Source: an uncultured Clostridia bacterium (GTDB lineage: Bacteria > Bacillota > Clostridia > Oscillospirales > Ruminococcaceae). Taken from it: 5,845 nt of DNA. The notes under the pieces are model-generated. The model was not told the DNA's origin. It worked only from the letters and a program-made list of their open reading frames with translations, and did not search any database. Below, piece after piece: positions 1 through 5,845 of this stretch; position 1 is the stretch's first letter, and each line of letters begins with the position of its first letter. The position numbers and the translations under genes were made by a program. The stretch covers positions 1 to 5,845 of the forward strand of contig CAMHBE010000145.1 of the NCBI GenBank assembly GCA_946183095.1, written 5' to 3'.

Positions 1-2268
1 CTCGGAATGTACGAGAACTACCCGTTCTGGTTCACTTTCCTCACCGGGCTCGGATACAGCGTTCTTCTCTCGCCGAAATCCTCCCGCGATATATACGATA
101 TGGGTATCGAGACGATGCCCTCCGAGTCGGTATGCTACCCGGCAAAGCTCTCCCACGGGCACATAGAGTGGCTGCTGAAAAACGGCGCGGAGTTCATCTT
201 CTACCCGTCTCTGACCTATGAAATGGACAACGGCGGAAAGGGCGACAACCACTATAACTGCCCCGTCGTCGCCACATACAGCGAGGTAATAAAGAACTCG
301 GTGCCCGCGCTGCGTGAACATGACGTGAAGTTTATGAACCCGTTCCTGCCTATATATGACAAGAAGGCGATGACACGCCGCATAGTCGAGGAGTTCCTGC
401 CCCTCGGCATAGACGGTGAGGAGCTGGGCGCGGCGCTTGCGAAAGCCTACGCGGAAGATGCACGCTTCAAGGCTGATGTCCGCAAAGAGGGCGAACGCAT
501 ACTGAAACTGCTCGAAGACGAGGGCAAGAAGGGCATAGTGCTTGCGGGAAGACCCTACCATGTCGATCCGGAAGTGAACCACGGCATACCCGAAATGATA
601 AACGGGTACGGCTACGCGGTGCTGACGGAAGACAGTGTGGCGCATCTCGGAGAGCTGCCCCGCCCGATACGCGTGGTCGATCAGTGGATGTACCACAACA
701 GGCTCTACAACGCGGCGGCGTTCGTTTCGACCCGCACCGACCTCGAACTTGTGCAGCTCAACAGTTTCGGCTGCGGACTTGACGCGGTAACTACCGACGA
801 GGTGCAGGAGATATTGCAGGGCAGCGGACGTATGTACACGCTCCTGAAAATAGATGAAGTCAACAACCTCGGTGCTGCCCGCATAAGGCTGCGCTCGCTG
901 ATATCCGTCATGGAGGAGCGCGAACGCACGGGGTACGTTTCCGACAAGAAATATACGGGGTATCAGCGCCAGCCTGTGTTCACAAAAGAAATGAAGGAGC
1001 GCTATACGATACTCGCACCGCAGATGGCACCGTATCACTTCGACCTGCTCGAAGCGGCATTCAGACATTCGGGCTACGATTTCGTGGTATTGAAGGACTA
1101 CTCGAAGAAGGTAGTCGATACCGGTCTGAAATATGTCAACAACGACGCGTGCTATCCGTCGATACTGACGGTGGGGCAGCTGATGAACGCGCTCGAAAGC
1201 GGAAAGTACGACCTTGACAAGACCGCACTGCTGATAACCCAGACAGGCGGCGCGTGCAGAGCGACGAACTACATCAGCATGATAAAGAAGGCTCTCGCGG
1301 ACGGAGGGTATGCCGACACGCCGCTGCTGTCCCTCAACTTCAACGGCTTCGAGAAGCAGCCCGGTTTCAAGATAACTCCGGCGCTGGCGATACGCGGTTT
1401 CATGAGCGTTGTTTACGGCGACGCGATATGCCGCTGCCTGTACAGGGTGCGTCCATACGAGATAGAGAAGGGGAGCGCGGATAAGCTCTACGAAAAGTGG
1501 AACGAATATCTGCGCGACGACATAAAGCATCTGAGCTTCAAACGCTACAAGCAGAACCTGAAACGCATGGTGAAGGAGTTCAACGAGCTGCCGGTGCTGG
1601 ATGTAGAAAAACCCCGTGTCGGCGTAGTCGGCGAGATACTTGTAAAGTACAGCCCCGCCGCGAACAACGATGTGGTGAGGTTCCTCGAATCCGAGGGCGC
1701 GGAGGCGGTAGTTCCCGACCTTATGGGATTTATCTACTTCTTCTGCGACCATGCCAACTCCCGCAAGGAGTTCCTCACGGTGTCGGGTGCAAGATACTTC
1801 TTCAGCAACAAGGCGATAAAGCTGCTCGAAAGGCTCGAAAAGCCGTTCATCGACGCGATAAAGGGCACAAAGTTCGGCAGCTTCACGCCGATAAAGGAGA
1901 TGCGCGACCTCGTAAAGGGCATCGTCTCCACAGGCAACATCGCCGGTGAGGGGTGGTTCCTCTCGGCGGAGATGCTCGAACTCCTCGAAAGCGGCGTGAA
2001 CAATATCATCTGTATGCAGCCTTTCGCCTGCCTGCCCAACCACGTCACCGGCAAGGGCGTTATCGGCGAACTGCGCCGCCGCAATCCCGAGTCCAACATC
2101 ATCGCGGTGGACTACGACCCCGGAGCATCCGAAGTAAATCAGATAAACCGCATCAAGCTCATGCTCACCGCGGCGCTCAAAAAGATTCGCAGCCGCGATA
2201 AGCTCCCCGTCCCCGCAGCAGAGGTTAAGGATGCCTACTCGTCCCTGCTCGGCGACAAGGCAGTGTGA
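1..2268 (+). CDS. 2-hydroxyacyl-CoA dehydratase activase-family protein, C-terminal part (5' end outside window)
   Basis: The frame is open from base 1 and already inside a conserved domain, so the ATG at 7 is almost surely internal and the gene begins upstream. The first residues (LGMYENYPFW) look like the start of the DUF2229 / CoA-enzyme activase-associated domain. Further on are a GRPYHVDPEVNHG motif (about 547-585), an NDACYPS motif (Cys codon at 1150), GGACRATNY (Cys at 1255) and, near the end, a CMQPFACLPNHV motif (Cys at 2011 and 2029) followed by DYDPG. These conserved cysteines are plausible iron-sulfur ligands, which is inference. In full-length relatives of about 1400 residues, two BcrAD/BadFG-type ATPase domains precede this region; they would lie left of the window. 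Related activases use ATP to deliver an electron to 2-hydroxyacyl-CoA dehydratases, but the role of these large fused proteins is not established and no dehydratase subunit gene is visible. The gene ends at TGA 2266-2268 with no T-tract terminator after it. Isoleucine codon use changes near 1921. Confidence 0.88.
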   Translation, partial: LGMYENYPFWFTFLTGLGYSVLLSPKSSRDIYDMGIETMPSESVCYPAKLSHGHIEWLLKNGAEFIFYPSLTYEMDNGGKGDNHYNCPVVATYSEVIKNSVPALREHDVKFMNPFLPIYDKKAMTRRIVEEFLPLGIDGEELGAALAKAYAEDARFKADVRKEGERILKLLEDEGKKGIVLAGRPYHVDPEVNHGIPEMINGYGYAVLTEDSVAHLGELPRPIRVVDQWMYHNRLYNAAAFVSTRTDLELVQLNSFGCGLDAVTTDEVQEILQGSGRMYTLLKIDEVNNLGAARIRLRSLISVMEERERTGYVSDKKYTGYQRQPVFTKEMKERYTILAPQMAPYHFDLLEAAFRHSGYDFVVLKDYSKKVVDTGLKYVNNDACYPSILTVGQLMNALESGKYDLDKTALLITQTGGACRATNYISMIKKALADGGYADTPLLSLNFNGFEKQPGFKITPALAIRGFMSVVYGDAICRCLYRVRPYEIEKGSADKLYEKWNEYLRDDIKHLSFKRYKQNLKRMVKEFNELPVLDVEKPRVGVVGEILVKYSPAANNDVVRFLESEGAEAVVPDLMGFIYFFCDHANSRKEFLTVSGARYFFSNKAIKLLERLEKPFIDAIKGTKFGSFTPIKEMRDLVKGIVSTGNIAGEGWFLSAEMLELLESGVNNIICMQPFACLPNHVTGKGVIGELRRRNPESNIIAVDYDPGASEVNQINRIKLMLTAALKKIRSRDKLPVPAAEVKDAYSSLLGDKAV

Positions 2269-2300
2269 ACCATCTGAGCCGCTGCTGCCTGAGACCGTGA

Positions 2301-2317
2301 CTCGCCTTGAGGGCGAG
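2301..2317. repeat. Small inverted repeat (hairpin) in the 215-base intergenic gap
   Basis: CTCGCC at 2301-2306 is complementary to GGCGAG at 2312-2317, leaving the 5-base loop TTGAG. It lies 32 bases after the activase stop codon and 5 bases before the large structured element. No run of T follows on either strand, so it is not an intrinsic terminator. Six GC-rich pairs could arise by chance; the interest comes from its place at the head of a row of inverted repeats. Confidence 0.55.
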
Positions 2318-2322
2318 CCGCA

Positions 2323-2415
2323 TGAGGATAGGGCGCTTTGGTGCTTGCCTTTAAGCGCCGCGTCCATGCGGCGTTTGGGCAAGCCTTCAATGCTTCCTGC
2401 ATTGCCCTATCCTCA
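2323..2415. repeat. Inverted-repeat cluster predicted to fold as a three-way junction
   Basis: A perfect 12-bp outer stem (TGAGGATAGGGC at 2323-2334, GCCCTATCCTCA at 2404-2415) encloses two arms. The first arm has a 7-bp stem (GCTTGCC 2343-2349 with GGCAAGC 2378-2384) stacked near a 9-bp stem (AAGCGCCGC 2353-2361 with GCGGCGTTT 2368-2376, one G-U pair) that closes a 6-base loop. The second arm is a 5-bp hairpin (AATGC 2389-2393 with GCATT 2399-2403, loop TTCCT) that abuts the outer stem. Almost the whole stretch is paired apart from GCTTTGGT at 2335-2342 and CTTC at 2385-2388. This is much more complementarity than a 93-base spacer should show. It could be a dispersed palindromic element of the REP/MITE kind or a structured RNA in the leader of the SPFH gene. 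I recognise no known riboswitch or ncRNA family. The strand is undecided because the pairing works on both. Confidence 0.75.
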
Positions 2416-2426
2416 AACTCCTGACC

Positions 2427-2453
2427 CGGTTCCTTTGGGCGCCAAAGGAACCG
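2427..2453. repeat. Perfect 12-bp hairpin upstream of the SPFH gene
   Basis: CGGTTCCTTTGG (2427-2438) and CCAAAGGAACCG (2442-2453) are perfectly complementary around a 3-base loop, GCG. The hairpin ends 30 bases before the SPFH start codon and 16 bases before its ribosome binding site. It would be very stable as RNA, but the bases after it (GAAAGCGCTG) hold no T-tract and the other strand has none either, so a factor-independent terminator is not supported. It may be part of the same repeat block as 2301-2415, an mRNA-stabilising leader hairpin, or a protein-binding palindrome. Confidence 0.75.
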
Positions 2454-2483
2454 AAAGCGCTGTGTTAAAGAAAGGATAACATT

Positions 2484-3422
2484 ATGGCTGAATTCAAATT
2501 TTCCGATGCCGGAAAGTCCGGCGAAAACAAAAGATCGGGCGGTATCAAGACCGGCACGGTGGTGCTCATCATCGTCATCATCGTCCTGCTCGCGATCGTT
2601 ATTTTCAACTGCTTCAGCATCGTGGATGAAGGTTACATCGGCGTGAAATACCAGTTCGGAAAGATAGTCTCCGATGACCTCTCCGCCGGTCTCAACTTCC
2701 GCATCCCCTTCGTTGAGGAGATAAAAATGGTGGACGTGAGAGATCAGATATACTCCGTGAATACAAACGCCTACACCAGCGATACCCAGACCGTTAACGA
2801 CCTCAACCTCAAACTCAATTACCGCTACGCCAATGCCTCTCTGTCAAGCATCATCCGCGATATCGGCATAGACAACGTTGAGGGCAAGCTCCTCGTGCCG
2901 AATGTTGCAAAAATAGCAAAGGACGCTATCGGTAAGGTCAAGGCGGAAGATCTCGTCCAGACCCGCTCCGAAGTGCAGAACACCATACAGAACAAGCTGA
3001 CCGAGGTGCTCCAGCCTTACGGTATAATCGTCACCGCGTTCGCTATCGAGAACCTCGACTTCGACCCCGCTTTTGAAGCATCCATACAGGAAAAGGTCAT
3101 TGCCGCGCAGGATGCCCTCAAAATGGAGAACAAGACCCGTGAAAAGGAAGAGGAAGCAAAACAGATAGTTATCGCCGCACAGGCGGACGCGGACAGTCAG
3201 GTCGCTCTCGCGGAAGCCGAAGCTAAGTCTATCGCGCTTATCGAGGAACAGCTCTCCAAGAGCCCCAACTACATCGACTACTTCACGATACAGAAGTGGA
3301 ACGGTATCCTCCCGCAGGTGCTCGGTGACGGTGTGAACCCGTTCGTTGCCATAAACGGCGCTTCGGGAAGCACGACGACTTCTTCAAAGACTCCCACAAC
3401 AACACCCGCTGCTGCGGAATGA
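2484..3422 (+). CDS. SPFH/Band 7 (prohibitin-like) membrane protein
   Basis: This is a complete 312-residue protein. The start is secure: an in-frame TAA lies at 2466-2468, and GAAAGGA (2470-2476) sits 7 bases before the ATG. Residues 1-23 are short, charged and Gly/Ser-rich. Residues about 24-46 form one hydrophobic membrane segment. The Band 7 domain then runs from DEGYIGVKYQFGK (48 on) to about 210, with typical features such as the F-D-P-A-F-E segment before the helix. Residues about 200-262 are Ala/Glu/Lys-rich and should form the long alpha-helical coiled coil seen in prohibitins and HflK/HflC. The NPFVAIN motif (285-291) is followed by a Ser/Thr/Pro/Ala low-complexity tail (292-312). 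Family members form large ring or cage oligomers at the cytoplasmic membrane that organise membrane domains and can regulate proteases. No NfeD or FtsH partner is visible here, so the specific partner is unknown. ATC is commoner for isoleucine here than in the flanking genes. Confidence 0.92.
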   Translation: MAEFKFSDAGKSGENKRSGGIKTGTVVLIIVIIVLLAIVIFNCFSIVDEGYIGVKYQFGKIVSDDLSAGLNFRIPFVEEIKMVDVRDQIYSVNTNAYTSDTQTVNDLNLKLNYRYANASLSSIIRDIGIDNVEGKLLVPNVAKIAKDAIGKVKAEDLVQTRSEVQNTIQNKLTEVLQPYGIIVTAFAIENLDFDPAFEASIQEKVIAAQDALKMENKTREKEEEAKQIVIAAQADADSQVALAEAEAKSIALIEEQLSKSPNYIDYFTIQKWNGILPQVLGDGVNPFVAINGASGSTTTSSKTPTTTPAAAE

Positions 3423-3457
3423 TGAGGGTGCTGTAAAAGCATGAACGTTTTACCCCT

Positions 3458-3479
3458 GCACACCGTACTCCCGGTGTGC
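3458..3479. repeat. 8-bp hairpin in the leader between the SPFH and helicase genes
   Basis: GCACACCG (3458-3465) pairs perfectly with CGGTGTGC (3472-3479) around the loop TACTCC. A GGAGG directly follows at 3480-3484 instead of a T-tract, so this is not a standard terminator. CTCC in the loop region (3468-3471) could instead pair with GGAG at 3480-3483. The hairpin lies 35 bases after the SPFH stop and 69 bases before the helicase start. It may affect mRNA stability or mark a processing site; the sequence does not decide. Confidence 0.6.
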
Positions 3480-3490
3480 GGAGGTTATAT

Positions 3491-3505
3491 TGTTATGTAA
3501 TAACA
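3491..3505. repeat. AT-rich 6-bp inverted repeat in the helicase leader
   Basis: TGTTAT (3491-3496) is the inverted complement of ATAACA (3500-3505) with GTA between. It forms an AT-rich island in an otherwise GC-rich region. It could be a small operator-like palindrome, or simply an AT-rich stretch near a promoter: TATATT at 3486-3491 resembles a -10 box, but I find no acceptable -35 box 16-18 bases upstream. The rest of the 3423-3548 gap shows no other clear signal apart from the helicase ribosome binding site at 3539-3543. Confidence 0.35.
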
Positions 3506-3548
3506 CAAAGGGCTCCGCAAAAGGACCCCTCGGAAGAAAAGGAAATTT

Positions 3549-5845
3549 ATGGATTACACTCAACTCAAAAAGGCAGCGCTCGAACGCTTTTTTTCCCGCT
3601 CCAACGATATGCAGAAGAAGGCGATATTCCACACGGAAGGCGCTGTACTGATAATAGCGGGTGCGGGAAGCGGCAAGACTACAGTCCTTTGCAACCGCAT
3701 CGCAAATATGCTGCTGTTCGGCGATGCATATACCAGCACCTACGAGCCTTCGCTCACACCCGATGATGCGCAGTTCCTCGAAGAATACGCGTCCGGGAGA
3801 TACGACAGCACTCCGGAGACCGCCGCGCGTCTGTCACAGGTCATAGGGCACTACAGGGCAACTCCGTGGAAGATACTTGCGGTAACGTTCACCAACAAGG
3901 CAGCCGCGGAGCTGAAGGACCGGCTTTCCCGCATGAACGCTCCCGACGCGGGAGAAGTGTGGGCAGCGACGTTCCATTCCACCTGTGTGCGCATACTTCG
4001 CCGCAGCATCGAGACTATCGGTTACGGGAAGAATTTTGTCATCTACGACACCGACGACAGCAAGCGCGTGATAAAATCGGTGCTCGAAGCGCTCAACCTC
4101 TCCGACAAGACTTTCAACCCCAAAGTTGTGATGAATGCCATTTCCCGCGCGAAAGACAAGCTCATAACGCCGGAGGCTTTCCCCGTTACGAACAATGCGG
4201 GCGCAAAGGATTTCCAGCTCGGGGTGATAAGAGACATATATATAGAATACCAGAAGCGCCTTAAAGCCGCGAACGCTCTGGATTTCGACGATATCATCAT
4301 GAAAACGGTGCAGACGCTGCGCGCCGACCCCGAGGTGCTGCAATACTGGCAGAACCGCTTCGATTACATAATGGTGGACGAGTATCAGGACACCAACATG
4401 GCACAGTACGAGCTGGTGAAACTGCTCGCCGGCGGAAAGGGCAACCTTTGCGTGGTGGGCGATGAAGACCAGTCGATCTACCGTTTCCGCGGCGCGACTA
4501 TAGAGAATATACTCTCGTTCGAGAACGAGTTCAACAGTATGGTGATAAAGCTCGAGCAGAACTACCGCTCCACCTCAAATATCCTCGAAGCGGCAAATGC
4601 CGTTATACGCAACAACACACAGCACAAGGACAAGACACTGTGGTCGGATCTCGGCGCGGGCGACAAGATACAGGTGGTGAGGTTCACCGACGAACAGAGC
4701 GAAGCATTCTTTGTCGGCAGCAAGATCCTTGACCTGAAACAAGAGGGCGGCAGGCTCGCGGACAATGCCGTGCTTTACCGGAACAACGCCCTTTCGAGAA
4801 GCATAGAACTGTCTCTCTCGAAAATGGGTATACCTTACACGATCGTCGGCGGCACGAAGTTCTACGAGCGCAAGGAGATACGCGACGCGGTCGCATACCT
4901 GAGCGTTATCTGCAACCCCTTCGACACGGTGCGTCTCGGCAGGGTGATAAACGAGCCGAAACGCGGTATCGGCGATACGACATGGGGCGAGATAGAGCGT
5001 ATCTCGCTTACCCTCGGCATAAGCCCGATAGAGGTAATGGAGCGCTGTGACGAGTTCGTTTCCATTTCAAAAAAGGCAAAGACGTTAAAGCCCGTGGCAC
5101 AGATGTTCCGGGAACTCATCGATACTGCCGAGGAACGTGACATAACCGACATCCTCGACGATGTGATGCAGCAGTCCGGCTACAGCGATATGCTGATGTC
5201 ACAGGGCGATGAGGGCATTGGCAGACTGGAGAATATCAAGGAGCTTAAATCCGCGATGATAACATTCTGTCAGGAAAACGAGGATCACACCCTGTTCGAC
5301 TGGCTCGAACAGGTCGCGCTGATATCCGACCTCGACAGCTACGACAACTCCGAGGACAGAGTGACGCTTATGACGATGCACTCCGCAAAGGGTCTCGAAT
5401 TTGAGAACGTGTTCGTTGTCGCAGCCGAAGAGAACATCTTCCCCGGCTACCGTTCACTCGCGGATATGTACGAGCTGGAGGAAGACCGGAGACTGTGCTA
5501 TGTCGCGATAACCCGTGCAAAGCGCAGGCTCTTCATCACCACAGCCGAGTCAAGACTGCTGTACGGTCAGACTCAGCACAACAAAATGTCAAGATTTATA
5601 CAGGAGATACCGGATAGATATATGGAACTGAATGATAAAACCAAGCACACCTCTTCACTGTCCGAGAGAACTTACGGCGGCAGAAAGCAATCGACTTATT
5701 TGCAGGACAGAGGGACTGCGGCACCGAAGCCCGCCGCCGCGCCCACAAACGAGCATTTCGAGGCAGGAGACCGCGTGATGCACAGGAAGTTCGGCGAGGG
5801 CACCGTGATCTCCACAGCGCCCATGGGCAACGATACGCTGCTTGA
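3549..5845 (+). CDS. pcrA: ATP-dependent 3'-5' DNA helicase PcrA/UvrD (3' end outside window)
   Basis: The frame has no stop from ATG 3549 to the right edge (765 full codons). The start is secure: an in-frame TAA lies at 3501-3503, no other start codon lies between, and AAGGA (3539-3543) is 5 bases upstream. All superfamily 1A motifs are present: Q-motif Gln 22, Walker A GAGSGKTT (38-45), Ia TFTNKAA (113-119), II VDEYQDT (276-282), III GDEDQSIYRFRGA (304-316), IV QNYRST (337-342), V TMHSAKGLEF (609-618) and VI EEDRRLCYVAITRA (644-657). Motif III has Phe 313 where Bacillus-type PcrA has Trp. The tail F-x-x-G-D-x-V-x-H-x-K-F-G-x-G (from 737) is the PcrA C-terminal Tudor-like module, known in the family to bind RNA polymerase, so only about 30-40 residues should be missing. 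The enzyme unwinds DNA in nucleotide excision repair, plasmid replication and clearance of transcription or recombination intermediates. A segment of about 43 extra residues (roughly 57-102) sits between motifs I and Ia. Confidence 0.96.
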   Translation, partial: MDYTQLKKAALERFFSRSNDMQKKAIFHTEGAVLIIAGAGSGKTTVLCNRIANMLLFGDAYTSTYEPSLTPDDAQFLEEYASGRYDSTPETAARLSQVIGHYRATPWKILAVTFTNKAAAELKDRLSRMNAPDAGEVWAATFHSTCVRILRRSIETIGYGKNFVIYDTDDSKRVIKSVLEALNLSDKTFNPKVVMNAISRAKDKLITPEAFPVTNNAGAKDFQLGVIRDIYIEYQKRLKAANALDFDDIIMKTVQTLRADPEVLQYWQNRFDYIMVDEYQDTNMAQYELVKLLAGGKGNLCVVGDEDQSIYRFRGATIENILSFENEFNSMVIKLEQNYRSTSNILEAANAVIRNNTQHKDKTLWSDLGAGDKIQVVRFTDEQSEAFFVGSKILDLKQEGGRLADNAVLYRNNALSRSIELSLSKMGIPYTIVGGTKFYERKEIRDAVAYLSVICNPFDTVRLGRVINEPKRGIGDTTWGEIERISLTLGISPIEVMERCDEFVSISKKAKTLKPVAQMFRELIDTAEERDITDILDDVMQQSGYSDMLMSQGDEGIGRLENIKELKSAMITFCQENEDHTLFDWLEQVALISDLDSYDNSEDRVTLMTMHSAKGLEFENVFVVAAEENIFPGYRSLADMYELEEDRRLCYVAITRAKRRLFITTAESRLLYGQTQHNKMSRFIQEIPDRYMELNDKTKHTSSLSERTYGGRKQSTYLQDRGTAAPKPAAAPTNEHFEAGDRVMHRKFGEGTVISTAPMGNDTLL

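Noticed and set aside
1497..1949. A 150-codon + strand frame inside the activase gene
   Set aside because: It is an out-of-frame shadow: Arg-rich, no domain, and the overlapping frame carries clear conserved motifs.
2231..2479. An 82-codon + strand reading frame over the end of the activase gene and the spacer
   Set aside because: It overlaps the end of a real gene, has no family resemblance I can name, and its span is explained by the inverted repeats; its low-complexity Pro/Leu/Arg composition fits a non-coding GC-rich stretch.
2269..2483. Intrinsic terminator for the activase gene
   Set aside because: Several strong stems exist but none is followed by a T-tract on either strand.
3486..3491. 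TATATT as a -10 promoter element for pcrA
   Set aside because: No TTGACA-like -35 box is found at 16-18 bases upstream; that position falls in the GC hairpin.
3575..3594. Terminator-like 4-bp stem (AGCG/CGCT) followed by seven T's near the helicase 5' end
   Set aside because: The stem is too short for a terminator and the T run simply encodes Phe-Phe in the N-terminal sequence; at most it is a slippage-prone homopolymer.
3834..4343. A 169-codon minus-strand frame opposite the helicase
   Set aside because: It lies wholly antisense to conserved helicase sequence, shows no recognisable family, and long antisense frames are expected in GC-rich genes.
1..5845. CRISPR array, tRNA, rRNA, transposase, toxin-antitoxin or phage genes
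   Set aside because: No spaced direct repeats, cloverleaf, rRNA-like sequence or mobile-element protein was seen; the window is filled by three housekeeping-type or metabolic genes.

Overview
The window is ordinary bacterial chromosome. It is GC-rich by eye (mid to upper 50s), densely coding, with all genes on the + strand. ATA is the favoured isoleucine codon in much of it. The gene set is a giant 2-hydroxyacyl-CoA dehydratase activase-type protein, a prohibitin-like SPFH protein and a Gram-positive PcrA/UvrD helicase. The helicase N-terminus and the insert after its Walker A motif resemble what I recall from Ruminococcaceae/Oscillospiraceae, so a gut Clostridia of the Ruminococcus type is the best guess. 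This assignment is inference, not a database result.

Layout: 1-2268 is the 3' part of the activase-family gene, which enters from the left edge. 2269-2483 is a 215-base gap filled with inverted repeats. It holds a small hairpin, a predicted three-way junction closed by a perfect 12-bp stem, and a separate perfect 12-bp hairpin just before the next gene. 2484-3422 is a complete membrane-anchored SPFH/Band 7 protein. 3423-3548 is a 126-base leader with an 8-bp GC hairpin and an AT-rich 6-bp inverted repeat. 3549 to the right edge is PcrA/UvrD helicase, complete except for roughly the last 30-40 residues.

The three proteins have no obvious common pathway: one is related to radical acyl-CoA dehydratase activation, one is a membrane scaffold and one is a DNA repair/replication helicase. 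No intrinsic terminator with a T-tract and no convincing sigma-A promoter is visible between them, so read-through is possible but unproven.

I find no new multi-gene system. The item most worth follow-up is the structured intergenic block at 2301-2453. It may be a dispersed palindromic repeat or a structured leader RNA, and it contains a possible alternative pairing. Secondary points are an abrupt isoleucine-codon shift near position 1921 inside the first gene and a roughly 43-residue insert in the helicase between motifs I and Ia.
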